Shown here: positions 8,256 to 16,700 of the stretch, one piece after another
Layout of the letters: the number at the start of each line of letters is the position of its first letter
Position numbering within the stretch: the stretch's first letter is position 1
Virus record (IMG/VR): IMGVR_UViG_3300025889_000200
Location: 1-46,304 of that record
DNA from: a virus
Reading direction: 5' to 3' (one strand)
Length of the DNA: 46,304 bases
Translations under genes and position numbers: made by a program
Notes under the pieces: model-generated
The model's database searches: none
Seen by the model: only the letters and a program-made list of their open reading frames with translations
Told to the model about the DNA's origin: nothing

Positions 8256-10976
8256 ATGTCAAAAGCACGGACACTAGCCGATTTTATTTCAGACGGTAGC
8301 GAGTTTGCTGACGGTACTATTTCAGTAGCGGAAGTGTCTGGTGCTGCCCCACTCGCAAGCCCTACGTTTACTGGTAACGTCGATCTAGGCGATAACGTAC
8401 AAATTCGTCTAGGTGATGATAACGATCTGCGTATTTACCATGATGTCTCCACTGGTAACAGCTACATCTGGGAACAAGGTACTGGCGGCGAGTTATGGGT
8501 TTTAGGTACTGATATTCGTTTCGCCAATACGAATTTTAGTTCCAACTATGCACGATTTGTAGATGGCGGTGAAGTTGAACTGTTTCACGGTAATCAGATT
8601 AAACTCTCAACTGCCGCTGACGGGGTGGACATCACGGGTGACGTAGGTGCTACCACTGCCACTATCGCAGGTAAAACCACCACAGATGAACTAGACCTTA
8701 ATGCACTAGCAGCCACCATATCCGACACAGCCGTAGACATCTTTGTGTACGACACCCGCAAGGACAGCGATGGCGGTGCATGGCGTAAGCGCACACAGCA
8801 TACTAGCTGGTATAACGAAACCTTGAACACTGCCACCCGTGGTAGCCGTAAGGAGTTCCCTGCCGTTGCTGTGATTGTGGCTGAGAGTACACAAGTTACG
8901 ATCTACGATGGTGATGATCCTGATCTGCCTATGTGGATGGTGTTTGATCTAGGTATTAATAAAGCTATTGGGTTTGGATCAGGTGGAACTAACACCACGA
9001 CTTCTTGCCATATGCTAAACGGATTGATGTTTGTTGGCGTAGAAGACACGACAACCAGTAATCCTTACAGCGGCTATATTAATTTCATTACAGAACAAAA
9101 CAGACAATATGGGTCAGGAACTTACGATGTTCTTAGAAGTATTGTTGATAGAAATTCGTCCACAATCTCTTTCCAGCTTTTGGCTTCATCGTATAATATT
9201 GTAGATCCCACAGTCAACGATGTAGCCATGACCGTGCTACCCAACGCCCCGATTGATGCAGCTACGGGCTTACCTGTGCCTACGATTGCAGTGGCGACTG
9301 ATGGTGGTGTCAGTGTTATCAAGGATGATGGGACTGTTGTTGATATTACGGAAAGTTCAAACAGTACCAACTTAACTGCAAATGTAGAGTTTCTCGACAA
9401 CGGAAAACTGGTATTTAGGACAGATGGCAACACTTCTTATAAATGGGTAGCACGCCTTGATCTTCCTTCAAGCGATAGAACTTACGCTTATTTAGATGAA
9501 GGTGATATGCCTTATGTTTGTTATACCGCTGGCGCTGACTCTTGGAGGCTACTACTGTCTCCTCCTTATATAGGAGATGCAAGTACAGACACCACTGCGT
9601 TTACTTCTTATAAAGACAACGTAGTCATAGGTACAATAAAGGGCTTTGGGCAAGGTACTACTGATCCTACTAAAAATGATACAGTAAACACAAACCTCGT
9701 AAATTACACCTCTAGTTCTTACAACACAGGTTGGATGAACGGCGACGTCAAGCTAGCCACCTTGTCCGACACGGATGATACTGACGTTACTGGCAGTGAG
9801 TTGGTGACGAATGGTACGTTTGATACTGATGTTAGCAGTTGGGTGGCAGGTGATGCAGGTTCAGGAGTTAGCTACGATAGCGGAACGCTGCTTCTGACTA
9901 ACAATGATAATTCACCAGCATTTGTGGGGAGTGCGTATTTTACAACCGTTGTTGGAAAAACTTATGTCTTTTCATTTGATGTAACGGCCCGTTCTAATCC
10001 ATCTAAACAAGCCCGTATTCTTGTTGTAGGGCAAACAGCGGGTATTGTTACTGATAGCGGTGCAATATATGACGTAGGTTCGTATTCCGTTACCTTCACG
10101 GCAAACGATACATCCACACAAGTTCTGTTTTCAAACGGCAATCAGACAGCCTCTACTGGCACCTTTAACTTCGATAATGTCTCAGTACGCCTAGCCGAAG
10201 AAGATCGCAGCGTGAACGGCAATGGCTTACAGGTGTTTGGCACTGTGACCAAGAACCCTGTGGCTACTGGTGCTGATCTGGTGGCGTATAGTGGGTTTAG
10301 TGCAAGTAACTACCTTGAGCAGCCAGTAAACTCAGATTTAACGGGTGCATACGACAGTTGCTTTATGGGTTGGATGAAAACATCTAGCACTTCTGGTTAT
10401 CAGTATATTTTTGCTCTTGGCACATCTGGTGCAGATGTATTTGGGTTGGCGGTTCTGCCTACAACAGGATATCTATATGCATATGACGATGTTAATGGCC
10501 AAGACCCTAGTTCAACAAATGTTGCTGATGAGATTTGGCACCATGTTTGCCTCATTCATAAAAACGGCGTTAACAAACAACTTTACGTTGATGGTAAACT
10601 GATAAATACCTTCACTACTTCTTCCCACACGACTTCAAGTGATGCGAAATATAGGGTGGGACGATACTATACATTTAGCAATGAGTTCGAAGGGTCTCTT
10701 GCATTACAGAGGTTTAGTAAGACGATCCCATCCTCAGAGCAGATCAAGAAAATCTACGAGGACGAGAAGGTGCTATTCCAAGAGAATGCCCAAGCCACGC
10801 TATACGGCTCCTCTGATGCGGTAACAGCTTTGGCCTATGACGATAGCACAGAGTTACTTCATGTGGGTACAAGCGCAGGACGTTCAGTCTTCCAAGGGCT
10901 ACGACGAGTAGACAATACAACAACCGCTGTCGGTGCAGCAATCAGTGCATCTAATGGCCTAGTGGCTGACGAATAG
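8256..10976 (+). CDS. Tail fibre / receptor-binding protein with carbohydrate-binding and LamG-like modules
   Basis: This 906-residue protein is probably a second receptor-binding structure. Residues 1-150 resemble a fibre shaft (repeats such as NVDLGDNVQIRLGDDNDLRI). The middle (about 160-480) is beta-rich with no clear family. Residues about 510-655 begin with ELVTNGTFDTDVSSWV and match the look of CBM4/9-type carbohydrate-binding modules. Residues about 690-840 contain a concanavalin-like LamG pattern (CFMGWMKTSS, then WHHVCLIHKNGVNKQLYVDG). The C-terminus has a short regulatory-looking helix. Both lectin-like modules suggest binding to surface polysaccharide. Composition varies along the gene, with A/T-rich blocks near 8940-9180 and 10380-10700. 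Confidence 0.8.
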   Translation: MSKARTLADFISDGSEFADGTISVAEVSGAAPLASPTFTGNVDLGDNVQIRLGDDNDLRIYHDVSTGNSYIWEQGTGGELWVLGTDIRFANTNFSSNYARFVDGGEVELFHGNQIKLSTAADGVDITGDVGATTATIAGKTTTDELDLNALAATISDTAVDIFVYDTRKDSDGGAWRKRTQHTSWYNETLNTATRGSRKEFPAVAVIVAESTQVTIYDGDDPDLPMWMVFDLGINKAIGFGSGGTNTTTSCHMLNGLMFVGVEDTTTSNPYSGYINFITEQNRQYGSGTYDVLRSIVDRNSSTISFQLLASSYNIVDPTVNDVAMTVLPNAPIDAATGLPVPTIAVATDGGVSVIKDDGTVVDITESSNSTNLTANVEFLDNGKLVFRTDGNTSYKWVARLDLPSSDRTYAYLDEGDMPYVCYTAGADSWRLLLSPPYIGDASTDTTAFTSYKDNVVIGTIKGFGQGTTDPTKNDTVNTNLVNYTSSSYNTGWMNGDVKLATLSDTDDTDVTGSELVTNGTFDTDVSSWVAGDAGSGVSYDSGTLLLTNNDNSPAFVGSAYFTTVVGKTYVFSFDVTARSNPSKQARILVVGQTAGIVTDSGAIYDVGSYSVTFTANDTSTQVLFSNGNQTASTGTFNFDNVSVRLAEEDRSVNGNGLQVFGTVTKNPVATGADLVAYSGFSASNYLEQPVNSDLTGAYDSCFMGWMKTSSTSGYQYIFALGTSGADVFGLAVLPTTGYLYAYDDVNGQDPSSTNVADEIWHHVCLIHKNGVNKQLYVDGKLINTFTTSSHTTSSDAKYRVGRYYTFSNEFEGSLALQRFSKTIPSSEQIKKIYEDEKVLFQENAQATLYGSSDAVTALAYDDSTELLHVGTSAGRSVFQGLRRVDNTTTAVGAAISASNGLVADE

Positions 10977-10986
10977 GAGATTACAG

Positions 10987-11949
10987 ATGACGGTAAACGT
11001 ATCTAAGCCAGCCATTAACGTAAGAGAAAAACTGGCAGAACTAGACAAGCCCACAGGCATAGCTGGTGAGGCAATGCTACGGGCTGAGACACCACAGGAA
11101 CAGTTTAACCTGATTGGTGCAGGGCGTAGGAATTTGATTATCAATGGTGATTTTCAGGTAAGTCAGCGAGGGGATTATTCCTCGGCTACTAACTATGTTA
11201 ATGCTACCTATTACCTTGATAGGTGGAAGTCAGGCGCATCTGGTGGTTGGACAAGTCAGCATAAATTAAACCAAACTTTACCAAACGGTAGTTTAACAAA
11301 CACATACCGCATTACTTCTACGGGCGGAAATTATGCCGCTATTGATCAATACATAGAAGACTATTCTATTTTCTCAGATCAATTAGTCACTTTTAGCTTT
11401 TGGGCTAAGACTAATTTCTCTGGATGTAGTGCAAACTTCTACACGATTGCCACACAATTTGATGTATTGAGTGATATAGTGGCGGATGAGCAATGGCATT
11501 ACTATACGGTCACTAAAAAAGTGCCTTCTGGCGGCACAGCATTTCGGGTAGAAGTATGGACGGGTGTAGGTACTTCTAGCGGTGATTATCTAGAAATAGC
11601 CCAAGTCCAACTAGAACTAGGCAAAGTCGCCACCCCCTTCGAGCATCGGTCTTACGGGGAAGAACTGGCGTTGTGTCAGAGGTATTATCAGACGGTAAAC
11701 ACGATATATCATAGCGCCTATAATGCTACGGATGAGTATTCTGGATCGTTTACTTTATTCCCTGTTACCATGAGGGCAACCCCGACTACTAGTTCTAGTG
11801 GCAGTCTGAGTACTTCCAATATGTATAACTTTTCGTTAGCTAACGCCAGAACAAGTGGCTTTAACCACTTTGCACAAGTTCAGTCTACTGGCAGGGGTTA
11901 TTACTACCATAACGACAGCTATGTTGCTAAATTTGATGCGGAGTTATAA
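10987..11949 (+). CDS. Tail fibre-like protein with carbohydrate-binding domain
   Basis: This 320-residue protein has a short helical N-terminus (1-45). Next is the signature RRNLIINGDFQVSQRG at about 47-62 and YYLDRWKSG, as in a widespread class of phage tail proteins whose jelly-roll domain binds carbohydrate. The Glu/Gln/Leu-rich QVQLELGKVATPFEHRSYGE motif at about 205-225 is also typical of this class. It lies directly after the lectin-bearing fibre and is the third receptor-binding candidate in a row. The centre is A/T-rich compared with both ends, suggesting domain swapping. The target is unknown. Confidence 0.75.
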   Translation: MTVNVSKPAINVREKLAELDKPTGIAGEAMLRAETPQEQFNLIGAGRRNLIINGDFQVSQRGDYSSATNYVNATYYLDRWKSGASGGWTSQHKLNQTLPNGSLTNTYRITSTGGNYAAIDQYIEDYSIFSDQLVTFSFWAKTNFSGCSANFYTIATQFDVLSDIVADEQWHYYTVTKKVPSGGTAFRVEVWTGVGTSSGDYLEIAQVQLELGKVATPFEHRSYGEELALCQRYYQTVNTIYHSAYNATDEYSGSFTLFPVTMRATPTTSSSGSLSTSNMYNFSLANARTSGFNHFAQVQSTGRGYYYHNDSYVAKFDAEL

Positions 11950-11951
11950 TC

Positions 11952-12488
11952 ATGTTTAACATCAACACATCAGAACTGGGCGAAAGCAACATCTATTGCC
12001 AAACCCACAACCACTACATCCCCCTAGACCCTGCAAACCGCCACTATCAGGAAGTGCTAGACGCAATCATTGCAGAAGGTGCAGACTGTTTTGACGGTGA
12101 TATTCCCGCAGACCTACAAGCAGCGGCATACGAAAAGCAGTTCAACCAACAGCTTGCAGCCTACCGTGTAGCCACTGCCCGACTAGCGCAGTATGTGGTT
12201 GCAGATGGTCGTGCAGAAGTACGGGAGATGCAGCCCACAGGTGAACAGGTCTTCAACGAAGAAACAATGGAGATGGAAGATGTGATGCATGAAGTTATCA
12301 CAGTCACAGCCATTGAACCTGTTGAGGCTACAGTCACACGCTTGGTCTATCCTGATGATCCTATGAGTGACTCAGAGCCTACAGAGGAAACCATTGAGAA
12401 CCCGTTGATTACGACTGATGTGGCTGAACGTACAGCGGCACAGGCGGTAGTCGATGCAACACCACAACCAGTTAAGGATGCAGCATAA
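11952..12488 (+). CDS. Acidic tail-associated protein, possible fibre assembly factor
   Basis: This 178-residue acidic protein follows the fibre gene after 2 bases. Residues 1-20 carry a His/Cys-containing segment (SNIYCQTHNHYIPLDP), and a helical Gln/Ala-rich middle (55-80) follows. The second half is rich in Glu, Thr and Val with an Ala-rich tail. Small acidic proteins encoded after fibre genes often act as fibre assembly chaperones; here that is inference from position. No known domain is recognised. Its stop overlaps the next gene start (TAATG). Confidence 0.6.
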   Translation: MFNINTSELGESNIYCQTHNHYIPLDPANRHYQEVLDAIIAEGADCFDGDIPADLQAAAYEKQFNQQLAAYRVATARLAQYVVADGRAEVREMQPTGEQVFNEETMEMEDVMHEVITVTAIEPVEATVTRLVYPDDPMSDSEPTEETIENPLITTDVAERTAAQAVVDATPQPVKDAA

Positions 12489-12793
12489 TGGCGATTACAT
12501 ATACTTGGACTATACCTACACTAGAACGTAACACTGCTGATGGTGGTGTTACAGTAGCGCATTGGAGATGCACAGGCGTTGATGCCGATGGCAACTCAGC
12601 AAGCTCATATGGCACTTGTGGCTTAACCTACGATGCCTCTGCGTCCGACTTTACACCCTATGCCGATATTACTGAGGCTCAAGCTCAAGGCTGGGTGTGG
12701 GGTCATGTATCCCAAGAGGATACCGAAGCTGCTATTGCTTCTAAGATTGATGCGATAGCTAATCCTACCACTGCTGCGGGAGTACCGTGGTAG
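12488..12793 (+). CDS. Conserved small phage protein (DUF7936-like)
   Basis: This 101-residue protein starts MAITYTWTIPTLERNT and continues with DGGVTVAHWRCTG. It ends with a PTTAAGVPW motif. These features match a family frequently found near tail fibre genes of marine phages. The first 60 residues look like a small beta domain, and a helical segment (residues 65-92) precedes the conserved PW end. It is translationally coupled to the upstream gene. Its role is unknown; a virion or fibre-associated role is plausible from context. Confidence 0.7.
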   Translation: MAITYTWTIPTLERNTADGGVTVAHWRCTGVDADGNSASSYGTCGLTYDASASDFTPYADITEAQAQGWVWGHVSQEDTEAAIASKIDAIANPTTAAGVPW

Positions 12794-12818
12794 TTTAACC
12801 TAAACAAGGAGAATCAAA

Positions 12819-13028
12819 ATGGTAGAGAAAAAAACACAAACCATTATGATTAATGAAAAAGAATACACCGAAGATCAACTTACAGATCAACAAAAAGTTA
12901 TGATTAATCATGTAACTGATTTGGATCGTAAGATTCGTTCTGCACAATTTAACTTAGATCAGTTAAACGTAGGACGTGAAGCATTTGTAAATATGCTTAC
13001 TAACTCCGTAGAGTCAGAGGAAGAATAG
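12819..13028 (+). CDS. Small protein of DUF6447-like family
   Basis: This 69-residue protein has a strong AAGGAG site. It begins with a short beta segment (TIMINEKEYTEDQLTDQQK) followed by a long helix. The pattern MxIxxKEYxxDxLxxxxK followed by a coiled-coil helix with Leu/Ile/Ala spacing matches the small family usually labelled DUF6447. From this gene on, codon use becomes visibly more A/T-rich than in the fibre genes. The function is unknown; the gene lies between the tail and ejection-protein modules. Confidence 0.65.
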   Translation: MVEKKTQTIMINEKEYTEDQLTDQQKVMINHVTDLDRKIRSAQFNLDQLNVGREAFVNMLTNSVESEEE

Positions 13029-13031
13029 TTC

Positions 13032-13295
13032 ATGAATGACGATAGCTGGCACCTTAGTAAGTCTGTACCTGTAACTTTAATCTTTGGATTACTTGTTCAA
13101 GGTGCTGCTATCGTATGGACAGTAAGTATGATGATGTCTGATATAGAAGAAAACTCAGAAGAGATCATCGCATTAGAACAACGTATGGGCAGGTTAGAGG
13201 ATGCTGTACATAGTCAAGCAGTATCACTTGCCCGTATTGACGAAAATATAAAAGCAATAAGATCATCAGTAGAAAAGATGGCTAATAATGAATAA
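13032..13295 (+). CDS. Small membrane-anchored coiled-coil protein
   Basis: This 87-residue protein has one hydrophobic segment at about residues 10-34 (VPVTLIFGLLVQGAAIVWTV). A charged coiled-coil helix follows to the end, with an EENSEEIIALEQRMGRLE pattern. This is the layout of an inner-membrane protein with a soluble coiled tail. In phages such proteins may be virion membrane-contact or lysis accessories. The gene sits 4 bases after its neighbour and 14 before the next membrane protein. No lysis function is proven. Confidence 0.65.
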   Translation: MNDDSWHLSKSVPVTLIFGLLVQGAAIVWTVSMMMSDIEENSEEIIALEQRMGRLEDAVHSQAVSLARIDENIKAIRSSVEKMANNE

Positions 13296-13309
13296 TAAGG
13301 TTTGCCATA

Positions 13310-13777
13310 ATGATCGAAGTGTTAGCTTTAGCAGGTACAGTTACTAAAATAGCTGGGTCAATTAGTGCAGCTGTAAAGGCTGGACGTGATATATCTGACT
13401 TAATGCCGCACTTTGGAAAGCTGGCTAAGTTAGAAGCTGACATTAGTTTAGCAGAGCAAGGTAGACATAAAGGTCCACTGGGTAGACTAACTTCATCTGA
13501 AGAAGAAGGCTTTGCCATAGCACAAGCTAAGATGAAACATAAAGAAGCACAGAACGAATTACGTGAAGTGTGCAGACTCTATGGACCACCAGGAATGTGG
13601 GACTTAGTAGTAAAAGAGCAAGCTGCAGCTAGGGTGAGACAAAAAGAAGCAATAGAACAACAAGCTAAACAACGAGATCGTTTATTTTGGGGTTTATCTG
13701 TAACTCTAGGTGTGGTAATATTTGTAATAGGTTTTGCAGCAATGGTCTTAGGTCTAAATGAAGTGGTAAATGGATAA
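13310..13777 (+). CDS. Helical protein with C-terminal membrane segment
   Basis: This 155-residue protein has a short hydrophobic/amphipathic N-terminus (MIEVLALAGTVTKIAGSISA). A long, highly charged helix rich in Lys, Glu, Gln and Ala spans residues 45-120. One transmembrane segment lies at about residues 125-150 (FWGLSVTLGVVIFVIGFAAM). It overlaps the start of the giant virion gene. The layout suits a membrane-tethered virion or ejection accessory protein, and similar proteins are seen in other marine podoviruses. The exact role is unknown. Confidence 0.65.
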   Translation: MIEVLALAGTVTKIAGSISAAVKAGRDISDLMPHFGKLAKLEADISLAEQGRHKGPLGRLTSSEEEGFAIAQAKMKHKEAQNELREVCRLYGPPGMWDLVVKEQAAARVRQKEAIEQQAKQRDRLFWGLSVTLGVVIFVIGFAAMVLGLNEVVNG

Positions 13778-16700
13778 GATGGAATTTGCAGGGTTTACTC
13801 CCCAACAAAAATATACTCTATTAAAGAGTATGGATTACAAAGGTTCTGCTCAATCCGATGAGATGGATGCATTTCTTGCTTCGTCTCCTAGAGCAGCATC
13901 TATGATGGGTGAATATACTAAAATTGCACAACAACGTGTGTCGGGTAAACCTCTATCTGGCATTGGTATGCAAGAGGGTGGCACAGTAATAAACCCTAGA
14001 AATAATATTACTGGCGGTACTAATCCTGACATAGAGGAAGAGTTAGATAATCCACCTGTTACCAATGATCCTGTCCCTGAAGATCTAGAGGCAGCAGATA
14101 TTACAGGTGGCTATGACCCTACTATAGTCTCAGATGTTATACCTAAGGTAGAAGGTGAAGCTACTACTAAACCTGTCAGTCTAACTGACATAGTAGATTT
14201 TAATACTACTACAGATGTATCTAGTGGAATTACTACAACTCCTGCAGATTCAAATACTGATCAGTTATTTGAAACAACGGGTACAAGCCTTTTAAATACT
14301 GAAGCTAATTTATCTGAAGACCCCCTAAGTATAGATATGAGTAACCCTAGTGACTCTAATGTTACAGCATACTTACAAACAATTAATAAAGACTACCCAA
14401 CGCCAGAGGATAGATACAACTGGGCGCAAGGAAGAATAGCTTCAAGGGATGTTAAAACTCCTGTAGAAGCTCAGACTCTTGCTTATATTATAGGTACTAG
14501 TCCTAGTTATACATCTACAACTGGCACTGGTATGGACTGGGCTAAGTTTTCTGAAGATATTCTTAATCATGTTGTAAATTTACCTGGATTTACAGAGTAT
14601 GATCCTTTATATGATTTAAATAAAGATGGAGAGATTACTCTTTCAGATGCTACTAGTTCATTAAAATATGCAGTAGATCTTCAAGCTCCTCCAGAAGATT
14701 GGCAAGTTCCTTCAGGGTATCTTAAAAACTCTACATCAGCAGCAAGTAACTCAGGCAATAACTCAACAACAAGTGGTATAAATACAATGGCAGCACAGAC
14801 AAGCGGATACAAAGGAGTGGGTTCATCAACCACAGCAGCTGGTGGAACCCCTTTAAATGAACTTCAAAACTCATTAGCAACTAAAAGACAAGAGCTTGCT
14901 GCAATGTCTGCAGAGGATATAACTGGGGAAACTGGTCAAGCCTTAGCAGCAGAGATTCAAACCCTTGAAGATCGTATTGCAATAGCTCAACAAAACATTG
15001 CAGAGGGTGCACCTTCTGGTGCTGAGGTGGTAACTGCTGGCATGGCTGACCCTATGAGGCTTGTAACAACCCCTGATGTCGCCACAATTACTACAGACCC
15101 TAATCAGTTTATAGCTGCAGGTACTGGTAAAGTTACTGATACTACTGCTGCTGATACTACCACTGTTACTGATACCTCTCAAGCTGGTGCAGTTACAACT
15201 CCTGATGCTGCTACTTATACTGCTGATAAAGTATCGGATGATGTCACTGCTGAGACTGCCAAACTTTCTGCAGCTCAATTAGATAATCTTACTAAAACTA
15301 TATCTGCACAAGATTATACTTTAGAAGAGTTAAACTTCTTAGGATTTGATGCAGCTCAGATTGATCAGTATCAAAAAGTAAAAGATATTACTGATATACC
15401 TGATCTTACCGAAGAGCAAAAACTTAAAGCTGCAGTTTTAGCTGATGTAGAGCTTCCTATAGCTGTAGCTAAAACTTTAACTTTTGATCCAATTAAATAT
15501 AAAGCCGATGCAGCTAAGTTTACTGGTGATACCCCTAAAGCAACTGCAGCAACTGACTATGACTTAGGAACTATATCTGGTGTAACTGCAGAAGTAAAAG
15601 CTGCAGAGCTTGTTACTGCTGCTGGTGGAGATGCAAAGGCTGCTCAAGCTACCGCACAACAATCACTTAAAAAGATTCAAGCTGACTTTGCTACTGGTAA
15701 AGTTACTGCAGATCAACTTGCTGCTGCTCAAACACAATACGACAATATTATTACTTCTATTGTCAGTGGTTCTGTAACTGGTGATATGATTGTTAAGGCT
15801 GCTGGTGTAGGTCTTTCAGCAGAACAATCAGCAGATATTATTTCTAAATATAATTCTAGTATTGATGCAGTAAAAGGTAAAGTATCCGATGGAGAAACTA
15901 TTACTGCCCAAGATACCTACAACCTAGACCCCACTAAAGTAGCTGAGATTACTAAAACTAAAGTTGTCGATCCTGCTACGACTACGGACTTTCCTCAAGG
16001 TTCAGCTGCTACCACTGAGTATGACTCAACTGTGTCAGGAGCTAGAGGTGAAGTAGGCTCTAATGAACTAGTAGCTGCAGAAGGTATTGGTATTAATAAA
16101 GAGCTAGTTGCACAGTCTGTCTATGGTGTAGCTAAGACTATGGAGCAAGTTAATGAGTCAGCAATAATGAAAGCTGCCACTGCTACTTTCTCCCAGTCTG
16201 CTCTTGCTGAAGCATCTGTAGGTGTACCAGAGGCTATGTCCACTGTTCAGGGACAGCTGTCCAGCTTAATGAATCAATTCAAAGATGGCACTCCAGCATG
16301 GGCTGCAGGTGCTATGAGAGCTGCTACAGCATTAATGAACTCTCGTGGACTTGGTGGTAGCTCAATGGCAGGTGCTGCTATTACACAAGCTGCATTAGAA
16401 TCTGCTCTGCCTATTGCAGTTCAAGATGCTACCTTCTATCAAGAAATGCAGATGACTAACTTGTCGAATAGACAAGCAGTTAGCCTTGCTAATGCAGCTG
16501 CTGTACAAGGTATTGAGTTACAAAACCTTGATAATATGCAAGCAGCAGCTCTTAAAAATAGTACTCAAGCTTTTGAACTTCAATCTCAAAACTTAAGTAA
16601 CTTGCAGGAAACTGTACTTGCTAACTTAAATGTTAAAGCATCTATTCAAAACAAGTCTTTAGATATTAATACTCAAGCTGCTGTAGCTAATGCTGCTAGA

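Noticed and set aside
8256-11949. Frameshift joining the two adjacent fibre-like genes
   Set aside because: Each has its own stop, ribosome site and complete N-terminal domain; they look like separate proteins.
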